NCBI GenBank assembly: GCA_021413405.1 | Contig: JAIOQL010000115.1 | Span: 1 to 6,312, forward strand | DNA from: Leptospira sp. | GTDB lineage: Bacteria; Spirochaetota; Leptospiria; Leptospirales; Leptospiraceae | DNA: 6,312 bases | Direction: 5' to 3' | Shown here: positions 1-5,971 of the stretch, piece after piece | How the letters are laid out: every line of letters starts with the position of its first letter | Numbering within the stretch: the stretch's first letter is position 1 | Program-made: the position numbers and the translations under genes | Notes under the pieces: model-generated | The model's input: the letters and a program-made list of their open reading frames with translations, nothing else | Told to the model about the DNA's origin: nothing | Databases searched by the model: none

Positions 1-1
1 C

Positions 2-304
2 GCAAAAGAGTCTCTGGAGAAGGTTGGCCTCGGTCAGAGGTTAAATCACAGGCCAGGTGAACTCTCCGGAGGTGAGCAGCAAAGGGTGGCGATTGCAAGA
101 GCCATCTCCGGGAAACCGAAATTGTTATTGGCGGACGAACCGACCGGAAACCTCGACACAAAGAATTCACTCGCAATCCTTGAGATTCTGCAGCACATCC
201 AGTCAAAAGAACGTTACTCACTGATCATGATTACCCATAATTCAGAAATTGGAAAGTTAGGCGAAATCCGATTAAAAATCAAAGACGGATTTCTCCAAAA
301 TTGA
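2..304 (+). CDS. ABC transporter ATP-binding protein, MacB/LolD/YbbA class (5' end missing)
   Basis: This is the C-terminal 100 residues of a cytoplasmic ABC ATPase; the reading frame is open from the window edge, so the true start lies outside. The signature motif LSGGEQQRVAIARA is at about 59-103, followed by Walker B with D-loop (LLLADEPTGNLD, about 124-159) and the H-loop histidine in MITHN (about 226-240). The wording LADEPTGNLD is characteristic of the MacB/LolD/FtsE/YbbA branch, whose partners are FtsX-fold permeases, and exactly such a permease follows. Walker A and the Q-loop are not visible. The stop TGA (302-304) overlaps the next gene's TTG start, which suggests translational coupling in one operon. 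ATP hydrolysis would drive conformational change in the permease. The exact substrate (lipoprotein, peptide, lipid or other) cannot be told. An internal GTG at 86 lies within the signature motif and is not a real start. Confidence 0.95.
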   Translation, partial: AKESLEKVGLGQRLNHRPGELSGGEQQRVAIARAISGKPKLLLADEPTGNLDTKNSLAILEILQHIQSKERYSLIMITHNSEIGKLGEIRLKIKDGFLQN

Positions 305-2793
305 ATTTCCTCCAAATCTATTTTCTTTTCCTTTTCCGTTACTTTTCTCTAAATTACGTAAAAACGTTTTTCTCGTTAGCCGGAATTTCCCTGGGAATAG
401 CATTGTTCATCACTACCATGTTTAACGGAGAAAGGGCAGAGAAATCGCTAATTGATTTTTCCATTGGCTTTCGGGGCGACTCCTATAAATTCAAGATAAG
501 AGAAAACGACGAAAGCAAATTCATTGATGAAAAAATTATGAGCCGCCTTTTCTACGACCCACAGCTCAGATGGATCACTGAAATAGTTCCGGCCATTCAG
601 CGCAATGTCCGTATCAAAACCGGAGCAGGATCAATCAACGCCGTTTACCTCGGGATTGATCCCACAAAAGAGCAATTAGGCTTTACAGGAAATTCTCCTT
701 CCGCTGAAAGAAATGATTCCCCCACATTTATCAGCCGGGCACTTGCAGAAAAAATTTCCGGTGAATCATTCAATTTTTCTGCCTCGGGAAAATCATTCAA
801 GGTGGGAAATTTCAGTAAAATTGATTCGGATGGTGGACTTTTTATCGCGGAGGATATCAGGTTTGCACAAAAACGTTTCGGCACCGGAAACAAACTGAGT
901 TATATTCTGTTGAATGCAGAATCCGTCTCTAAGGAAAATATTAAGTTACTCGAAAATAAATTAGCTTCGATAAATCCATCGCTCCGGCTCGAATCCATTG
1001 ATAAAATCAAAGAGAGAGCGGAGGGTGCGCTAAAATCTTTCCACTTAAACCTCCTGATAATTTCGATGATTTCGGTACTGATTTCTTTTTTTATGGTATC
1101 AAACACCATGTCCGGAATTTTCCTGAACCGGAAGAAGGAGCTTGGAATACTCCGGTGTCTCGGAGTCACACCGACCGGAAATTTTCTCCTCTTTCTGTCC
1201 CAGTCAGCCATCGTGGGCATGGCAGGAACCTGTTTCGGGATTCTGTTATCTGCCCTTTTTGTAAACCTGAGTTTTTTCCAGGGCGAGTCCACGGTCACAG
1301 ATGCTTCCCAGAATTTATCATACACGACAATTCCACGGGGAATCATTGCTCTAAGTTTTGTGATCGGCCTTGGCGGTTCCCTTGTATCTGCGTTACTTTC
1401 TTCAGTAAAAGCCTCAGTCGTCTCCCCTATCTCAATTGTCCGTGAAGGCGAAGCTGTTCCAAAAAATAGAAACTCTCTTTCACTTTTCATTGCGGGGGGA
1501 TTCGTTATTTTTTGCGGATATGGAATTGCCCGGATAGTTTCCCCCTTCAGTCTCCCGGTCTTCGGACTCGCAGGAATCGGAATGATCATTTGTGGGCAAG
1601 TTTTATTATTTCCATTGTTGATTCAAATCGCTTCAGCATTCATCTATAAAACATTGCTAATGATTGACATTTCCTTTCCTGCTTTCCAGGCAGCCATTGA
1701 AGAGATCAGGATGAATCCCGGAAAAAATACGTTAACCGCTGCGACGCTGATGCTGGCCGTTTCACTTGTGATTTCCCTGACAATTCTATCCGAAGGTTAC
1801 AGGAAATCCATCATTGACTGGGTAGATTCCGATTTCCCTTCTGATTATTCAGTAGTGAACCAGTCCGATATTGAGGAATCAACCGGTTTTGGAATACCGG
1901 AATCAGTGAAAAAGGAAACAGATGCGTTTATCATAAACACACGGGTGCTCATCAATGACAAAATTTATACGATTCATGCATATGATATTTCGCTCGCAAA
2001 AAAAATGGAAGAGGAGAAAAAAAGAAAAACCTATCCGGATCTGGACCTGAAGAACGAGATACTCATCTCTACGAATATGGCATATCTTGGCAAATATAAG
2101 ATAGGCGACATTCTGCAAATCCCTACTCCAGGAGGCTCCAGGAATATGAAAATTGCAGGACTACGGGAACATTTTTTTTCTGAGAGAGGGACGATCATAA
2201 TGGACGTCGGCACTTACCTGGAATTATTCGGAAAGACCAGATTCAGCTCGGTTAAGATTTTCCTCAGAAACAGGCCAGATGCAGGTGAAGCACTCAGGAA
2301 AATAGCCGAAATAATTTCGTATGATAAAAATTTAAAACTGATCAGTTCAAAGGATTTGAAAGAAATCTATCTTTCCGGATTGGGGAAAGTTTTCAGAGTC
2401 CTGGATTCATTAAAACTGACCGCATGCTTCATAGCGATTTTATCTTTCTATTCATCCATCATTCACAATCTCCATGACAAACTCAAAACACTTGGAATAT
2501 TACGGGCAATCGGTGCAAATTTCTTCCAGATATTCAGGATAGTATTCTCGGAATCTCTTTTTCTTTCAGGGTTTAGTGTTATAATGGGTATCTTTTCTTC
2601 TGTGCTTTTGAGTCCGGTTATCATTGGAGTAATCAACAAACATGCATTTGGATGGACTTTACCGGTAGTTTTTCCATATCCTATAGCATTCTTATTCATA
2701 GTCGCATCCCCGCTTATTGCGCTAAGCGCATCCGTTTATCCATACTATTTCCTCAGGACAAAACCTCTCCGCGAAACATTATCCTACGAATGA
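301..2793 (+). CDS. FtsX-family ABC permease, duplicated two-domain form (YbbP-like, about 10 TM)
   Basis: This is an 830-residue inner-membrane permease and the partner of the upstream ATPase. By hydrophobicity I see helix 1 at about 23-41, then a large extracytoplasmic domain (about 42-246, MacB periplasmic-core-like). Helices 2-4 form the first FtsX module (about 247-370), two linking helices follow at about 393-413 and 418-450, and helix 7 is at about 478-500. A second outside domain (about 501-703) and a second FtsX module (about 706-820) complete it. The coupling-helix motif after the first helix of each FtsX module occurs twice: RKKELGILRCLGV at about 277-289 and HDKLKTLGILRAIGA at about 725-739. 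This supports an internal duplication, as in E. coli YbbP; single-module LolC/MacB proteins are about half as long or have 4 TM. The start is the TTG in the TTGA overlap with the ATPase stop; no strong Shine-Dalgarno is seen, and the next Met (residue 40) would remove helix 1. The substrate is unknown. Confidence 0.92.
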   Translation: MNFLQIYFLFLFRYFSLNYVKTFFSLAGISLGIALFITTMFNGERAEKSLIDFSIGFRGDSYKFKIRENDESKFIDEKIMSRLFYDPQLRWITEIVPAIQRNVRIKTGAGSINAVYLGIDPTKEQLGFTGNSPSAERNDSPTFISRALAEKISGESFNFSASGKSFKVGNFSKIDSDGGLFIAEDIRFAQKRFGTGNKLSYILLNAESVSKENIKLLENKLASINPSLRLESIDKIKERAEGALKSFHLNLLIISMISVLISFFMVSNTMSGIFLNRKKELGILRCLGVTPTGNFLLFLSQSAIVGMAGTCFGILLSALFVNLSFFQGESTVTDASQNLSYTTIPRGIIALSFVIGLGGSLVSALLSSVKASVVSPISIVREGEAVPKNRNSLSLFIAGGFVIFCGYGIARIVSPFSLPVFGLAGIGMIICGQVLLFPLLIQIASAFIYKTLLMIDISFPAFQAAIEEIRMNPGKNTLTAATLMLAVSLVISLTILSEGYRKSIIDWVDSDFPSDYSVVNQSDIEESTGFGIPESVKKETDAFIINTRVLINDKIYTIHAYDISLAKKMEEEKKRKTYPDLDLKNEILISTNMAYLGKYKIGDILQIPTPGGSRNMKIAGLREHFFSERGTIIMDVGTYLELFGKTRFSSVKIFLRNRPDAGEALRKIAEIISYDKNLKLISSKDLKEIYLSGLGKVFRVLDSLKLTACFIAILSFYSSIIHNLHDKLKTLGILRAIGANFFQIFRIVFSESLFLSGFSVIMGIFSSVLLSPVIIGVINKHAFGWTLPVVFPYPIAFLFIVASPLIALSASVYPYYFLRTKPLRETLSYE

Positions 2794-2837
2794 TTTTTTT
2801 CTTTACAAGGTGATTTAATTGGTCACTAAATATCAAT

Positions 2838-2843
2838 CAGGAG
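2838..2843 (+). promoter_or_regulatory. ribosome binding site that sets the start at 2852
   Basis: The sequence CAGGAG is followed by an 8-base spacer and then ATG at 2852. It is the best Shine-Dalgarno match in this gap. It argues for the ATG at 2852 over an in-frame TTG at 2819, which would add 11 residues and has no good ribosome binding site in front of it. Confidence 0.8.
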
Positions 2844-2851
2844 AAAACAAA

Positions 2852-3304
2852 ATGGGCAAGAACGGAATAAAGAAACAGGCGCCCGGCTCAAAAGCTACGG
2901 ACGATACAGATTCAGTTGATGAAGCGGAACTCGAAAGATTAAAAGAGGACGAATCCATCTCCGTTGTAAAAGTAAAAGGAAATGAAAAATATCTCAAATG
3001 GGTAAAAGAATCCCACAAAAAAGCAGGACTCGAAGTTGATCTCTCCGATCAGGAAATTCTAAATGAAGTGGAATCATTCTTTGTTCCTTCCTTCACAGAC
3101 AAAGAAAATGTAAAAGAATTCTTTGCTGAATATGGAGAAGATATCTTTTATTTCATGTTTGCTATCTATTTTCGCGACAAAGCTCTTTTCCCGAAATACA
3201 AAGGAATCGAAACCCTGAACGAATGGTTTGAAATAGACATAGACGAGTATATCAAATCATTTGAAGAGGTTCTCGATTTTGTTGAAGGCATCGATACTAA
3301 ATAA
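2852..3304 (+). CDS. hypothetical acidic helical protein, 150 aa
   Basis: I do not recognise this protein. It has no signal peptide, no lipobox and no membrane helix, so it is probably cytoplasmic. Residues 1-16 are Lys/Ala/Gly-rich and look disordered. Residues 17-36 are very acidic and Ser/Thr-containing. From about residue 37 onward it looks like a compact mostly helical domain, with a basic patch (NEKYLKWVKESHKKAG) followed by an aromatic, Asp/Glu-rich stretch to the C-terminus (FFAEYGEDIFYFMFAIYF, then a Trp/Phe-containing acidic tail). The start is fixed by a good ribosome binding site at 2838-2843. It lies 58 bases after the FtsX-type permease on the same strand, so it may be co-transcribed, but nothing in the protein ties it to the transporter. 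Its stop is three bases from the stop of the convergent ABC-2 permease. The composition is coherent and the ribosome binding site is strong, so I regard it as a real gene of unknown function. Confidence 0.85.
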   Translation: MGKNGIKKQAPGSKATDDTDSVDEAELERLKEDESISVVKVKGNEKYLKWVKESHKKAGLEVDLSDQEILNEVESFFVPSFTDKENVKEFFAEYGEDIFYFMFAIYFRDKALFPKYKGIETLNEWFEIDIDEYIKSFEEVLDFVEGIDTK

Positions 3305-3307
3305 TAT

Positions 3308-4079
3308 CTAGTATTGGCTGAGAAGCGCCCTTTCTCTTGCCGTTTTCTCGAACCACCTGAATATATACATCCCCGTAAAGAAGAAAGCGAGGCTGAAAAA
3401 AAGAAGTCGCCAATAACCATTTTCTCCAAGAATCACTCCCATGGGATTTTGCCTGATCATCACTTCACCCAGATTATGCATTGTTAGAGTCAGTGGAAAG
3501 CTTGTCCGGGCTGATCCAAAAAAGTGCAAGGAAGCCAAAATTCACGATCTGGAAAAACATTCCAACCCGTTTTAAAAGAAGCGTTATTCCGGCAAAAACA
3601 AAGCTAACACCGAAAATACCGATCATCCCTGTAAAAAGAATGGGAATTGAATAGAGGAACGAAAAATTTGAAACCGTACTTGTTGAATAATTCAGAAGAG
3701 CGTATAACGTAAAAAAATTAAAAGTGTGTCTTGGAAATTGCGATATACCTCTCGCAAAAAGAACCCCTGAGAGATAATGGCCGGAAATTGAGAGCTGCTC
3801 AAGAGTTCCGGTTTCCGATTCATTCTGGATTGCCCCGGACCATCCCATCTGGGAGGACATGATAAAATTCATAAGCGCATAACCTAGAATGATCTGGTTC
3901 AAAACCCAACCGGTTTTGTTAGGGATCATCATATTAACACCGAATATAATGGCCATCAGGATCATATACATGATGATGAAGAAACTGAGAATCTCCATCG
4001 GATACCGTAACATGTAAATATAATCTCTTTTGATTTCAGCTTTTACCAAAAGTAAGAAATCTTTCAATTCATTTATCAT
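3308..4079 (-). pseudogene. ABC-2 type transporter permease, interrupted by a frameshift
   Basis: This is the membrane subunit of the exporter whose ATPase lies just upstream. The first frame runs from ATG at 4079 to TAA at 3474-3476 (201 residues). Hydrophobic segments lie at about 30-48, 59-76, 120-135, 140-168 and 175-190. The ABC-2 hallmark is an acidic/Gly-Thr-Leu-Glu-Gln-Leu element (NESETGTLEQLSISG, about 86-100) after the second helix, and LLLKRVG at 167-173 fits the same family. Translation in the first frame then ends in a non-family tail (STDSNNA). The next frame (+1 relative) carries a fitting continuation, PLTLTMHNLGEVMIRQNP, then a last helix and the basic end FRWFEKTARERALLSQY, stopping at 3308. 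Joined, the protein would be about 256 residues, normal for the family. The shift must lie between an upstream TGA of the second frame (about 3545) and 3474. The T6 run on the coding strand (3518-3523) or CTTT at 3497-3500 are the candidate sites. As written, the product lacks its last helix. Confidence 0.85.
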
Positions 4080-4085
4080 AGATAT

Positions 4086-4091
4086 CTCCTC
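4086..4091 (-). promoter_or_regulatory. ribosome binding site of the ABC-2 permease, overlapping the ATPase stop
   Basis: On the - strand GAGGAG stands 6 bases before the ATG at 4079 and overlaps the TGA stop of the ATPase gene (4092-4090). This supports the permease start and coupled translation of the two subunits. It also shows that the permease kept a good initiation site despite its downstream frameshift. Confidence 0.8.
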
Positions 4092-5055
4092 ACGTCCTAC
4101 CGGTAATTTTTAAAAATATTTCTTCCAGATCTTCACTGTCTCTCGATACCTGTATAATTTCAGCTTTCATTTTTTTTAATTTATCAAGACAGGGATAAAT
4201 ATCCGTGTGCTGTTTTGAAGTGAACCGGAACCCGATCGCACCGTCTTCATTTTGAACATCTTTCATTCCGGCTATCTGTGGTAGCTTGAATTTTTTTCCG
4301 GCAATTGTATCACGGATCTTGATCTTATATACATCGTGTGAAAAAATCTGTTTCAGCTCGCGGGGAGTTCCTTCGGCAACAATTTTTCCCTCTTTCACGA
4401 TTGCTATCCGGTCTGCCATTTCTTCGACGAGCCCCATCTGGTGGGTTGTCAGTAAAATTGCTTTCTTATCATCATATGCTTTGCTTTTTATTATTTCTTT
4501 TATTTTCCTGGCACTCGAAACATCAAGACCGAGAGTTGGTTCATCCAGAAGTAGAACTTTTGGATCGGTGATGAGTGCAACTGCAAGCGCCAGCTTCTGG
4601 AGCATTCCCCGGGATAGATGCTGTGATTGGTTTCTCTTTTTACCATCGATTTCCAGTTTTTTTAGAAGGTCGTCCGCTCTCTCTTCGATAACCCGGGAAG
4701 GAATCCCGCGAAGATTGCCAAAATAATGAAGATTTTCGAGGGGAGAAAGCCGCCAATATACATTCCTCGGACCTTCGAGAATTGCGCTCAAAGAATGAAA
4801 GGCTCCGCTGGCCCCCCGTCTCGTTTCTTTCCCGTCTATCAGAATTTCTCCCGAGGTTGGAGTGATTAGGCCCGCAATCATCTTGATAATTGTGGATTTC
4901 CCGGCACCGTTTGGACCGAGAATCGAATAAACTTCTCCTTCTTTAATGGAGAAACTGACTCCATTCACAGCAGAAACATTTTTTTTTGATGACCAATTTA
5001 ACCATGATTTGTATACTTTGGTAAGAGAGCGGCATTCAACTTTACTTTTGTTCAT
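4090..5055 (-). CDS. ABC-2 exporter ATP-binding protein (DrrA/CcmA-like), 321 aa
   Basis: This is the cytoplasmic ATPase of an ABC-2 type exporter. Walker A is GPNGAGKST at residues 47-55, the signature is LSRGMLQK at 147-154, Walker B is VLLLDE at 167-172, the D-loop is GLD at 176-178 and the H-loop histidine is H205 in LLTTHQM. At the Q-loop position the usual Gln appears to be replaced by Glu (E94 in ILEGPRNVYWRLSPLENL), a wording I associate with the DrrA-like/NodI-like exporter branch. Residues from about 235 to 321 form a C-terminal extension typical of drug, polysaccharide or bacteriocin-immunity exporters; its role here is unknown. The only ATG start is at 5055, with an in-frame stop three codons upstream and no well-spaced ribosome binding site (a GAGGAG lies 15 bases away). 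The permease follows after a 10-base gap. An A9 run encodes residues 23-26, before Walker A. The substrate cannot be predicted. Confidence 0.95.
   Translation of the reverse strand: MNKSKVECRSLTKVYKSWLNWSSKKNVSAVNGVSFSIKEGEVYSILGPNGAGKSTIIKMIAGLITPTSGEILIDGKETRRGASGAFHSLSAILEGPRNVYWRLSPLENLHYFGNLRGIPSRVIEERADDLLKKLEIDGKKRNQSQHLSRGMLQKLALAVALITDPKVLLLDEPTLGLDVSSARKIKEIIKSKAYDDKKAILLTTHQMGLVEEMADRIAIVKEGKIVAEGTPRELKQIFSHDVYKIKIRDTIAGKKFKLPQIAGMKDVQNEDGAIGFRFTSKQHTDIYPCLDKLKKMKAEIIQVSRDSEDLEEIFLKITGRT
4989..5017 (+). promoter_or_regulatory. possible sigma-70-type promoter for the 293-residue gene
   Basis: ATGACC (4989-4994, four of six matches to TTGACA) is followed by a 17-base spacer and TATACT (5012-5017, five of six matches to TATAAT). 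Transcription would begin near 5024, giving a leader of about 43 bases before the ATG at 5067. The site lies inside the start of the divergent ATPase gene, as it must, because only 11 bases separate the two start codons. It is a visual match only; chance matches are common in AT-rich DNA. Confidence 0.3.
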
Positions 5056-5066
5056 AATCGCAGGCT

Positions 5067-5948
5067 ATGACTCCTCTAATTAAGACTCTATTTGATCTTG
5101 CCGAGCAAGTAAAGCTCGAAAATACAAAAGGCAAGGAGAAAATCCCTACCTCAGATGTATTCTTAAGAAAAATGACGATTCATTTTTCGAGAACCGAAGA
5201 AGAGATCAAGAAATTCATCGTATCCCTCCGTGAGGCCCACTACATTTTCGTTATCAATATTGTGATGCCTGATCCGAATCTTTTCGTGAATAGCCTCGAT
5301 GCCTATGTTTATGCGGAACCGGGTATATTGACCGAACTCAAAAGATTTGCAGACGGTAGAATTGAACAGATCTATGAGGGAACTTTCTACAAACGTAAAT
5401 CGGCTTTTCAGATTGTTCGTGAGCTTTTTCCAAAGATCAGGGAATATAATAACACACCAATCGGAAAAGCAATCAATGAAGTAGTCATGCTCGAAGAATA
5501 CAACAGGCTTCTTGCATCAAATCCATACGAATATTCAGAGGTCTGGAAAAAAGAAAGATTGTATTCCATTTACCAGGAATCAGATGATGAAATGATCCCG
5601 GTCAATCCGACCGATGAGGGCCCGGTCCGGGCAGTCGATCAGGTACGTGATGCGAATGCGAACTCAAGCACGAACAGCAAATGGGGAAAAACAACAAGCC
5701 AGTTTTCTGTTGAATTCCTCGTAAGGATCCATTTCAGAAAATATGAATTTGAGACTATCAGAAAACTGATACTTACCGGAAGGATTACAAAAGAACACGA
5801 CCTGATTTATATCCGGGACACCCTTAAAAAAATGGAAGGTAGAACAAACATCGATCATATACTGAAGCATTATATGAACCAGATGGTAGAACTGAGAAGA
5901 CTTGCCCAGGCAAAACTGAATATAATCAGGAAGCCTGGCGTTACCTGA
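5067..5948 (+). CDS. hypothetical soluble protein, 293 aa, with two similar helical blocks
   Basis: I do not recognise this protein. There is no signal peptide or membrane helix, so it is presumably cytoplasmic. Residues 1-30 begin with a helix (PLIKTLFDLAEQVKLEN). Residues 32-62 (FLRKMTIHF, then EEEIKKFI, then HYIFVINIV) look like helix-helix-strand, reminiscent of a winged-helix. A middle region to about 170 is mixed. A polar linker at about 173-212 is rich in Asp, Asn, Ser and Thr. Residues 217-240 (FLVRIHF, then ETIRKLIL) resemble the first block, and a charged helical C-terminus follows. Its ATG is the only possible start, since an in-frame TAA sits at 5055-5057; the ribosome binding site is weak (CAGG two bases before ATG). 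It starts 11 bases from the divergent ABC-2 ATPase and ends overlapping a convergent gene by 8 bases. A regulator of the neighbouring exporter is a conceivable role but is not shown. Confidence 0.85.
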   Translation: MTPLIKTLFDLAEQVKLENTKGKEKIPTSDVFLRKMTIHFSRTEEEIKKFIVSLREAHYIFVINIVMPDPNLFVNSLDAYVYAEPGILTELKRFADGRIEQIYEGTFYKRKSAFQIVRELFPKIREYNNTPIGKAINEVVMLEEYNRLLASNPYEYSEVWKKERLYSIYQESDDEMIPVNPTDEGPVRAVDQVRDANANSSTNSKWGKTTSQFSVEFLVRIHFRKYEFETIRKLILTGRITKEHDLIYIRDTLKKMEGRTNIDHILKHYMNQMVELRRLAQAKLNIIRKPGVT

Positions 5949-5971
5949 TCAGCAAAAAAAGCTGCATCAGG
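5925..5971. other. inverted repeat over two convergent stop codons, with alternative pairing
   Basis: CCTGATCAGC (5944-5953) and GCTGCATCAGG (5961-5971) can pair as a 10-base-pair stem with a single bulged C around an A7 loop. Both stop codons (5946-5948 on +, 5943-5941 on -) lie in or beside the left arm. A further ATCAGG at 5925-5930 can pair with the same CCTGAT (5944-5949), so two mutually exclusive hairpins are possible. No T-tract follows on either strand, so it is not a classical intrinsic terminator. It may still limit read-through between the convergent genes. The inverted repeat is read directly; its function is inference. Confidence 0.6.

Noticed and set aside
900..1589. A 229-codon open frame on the - strand inside the FtsX-type permease gene
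   Set aside because: It is rich in Arg, Pro and Lys with no recognisable fold, and lies antisense to a well-supported membrane protein whose motifs are in the + frame. It is a shadow frame.
2774..2800. Possible intrinsic terminator after the FtsX-type permease (AAACATT, AATG plus ATTT, then T-run)
   Set aside because: The stem is short, AT-only apart from one pair, and bulged, and the stem itself uses part of the T-run. It is too weak to claim.
2802..2832. Possible promoter TTTACA with TAAATA before the 150-residue gene
   Set aside because: The -35 is fair, but the -10 matches only about half the consensus and the start of transcription would fall on the ribosome binding site.
3320..3336. 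GAGAA/TTCTC inverted repeat near the convergent stops
   Set aside because: It is only five pairs, lies in permease coding sequence, and is not followed by a T-tract on either strand.
3308..3538. A separate 76-residue gene on the - strand
   Set aside because: Its TTG start has no ribosome binding site and its content continues the ABC-2 permease C-terminus, so it is the second half of the frameshifted gene.
4614..4637. Atypical signature LSRGM in the ABC-2 ATPase, suspected to be a degenerate ATPase
   Set aside because: Ser/Arg/Lys substitutions before GM are usual in DrrA-like ATPases, and all other catalytic motifs are present, so it is not evidence of inactivity.
5085..5113. Possible - strand promoter (TTTACT, 17 bases, TAGAGT) for the ABC-2 ATPase
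   Set aside because: Each box matches only four of six positions, and such pairs are expected by chance in this composition.
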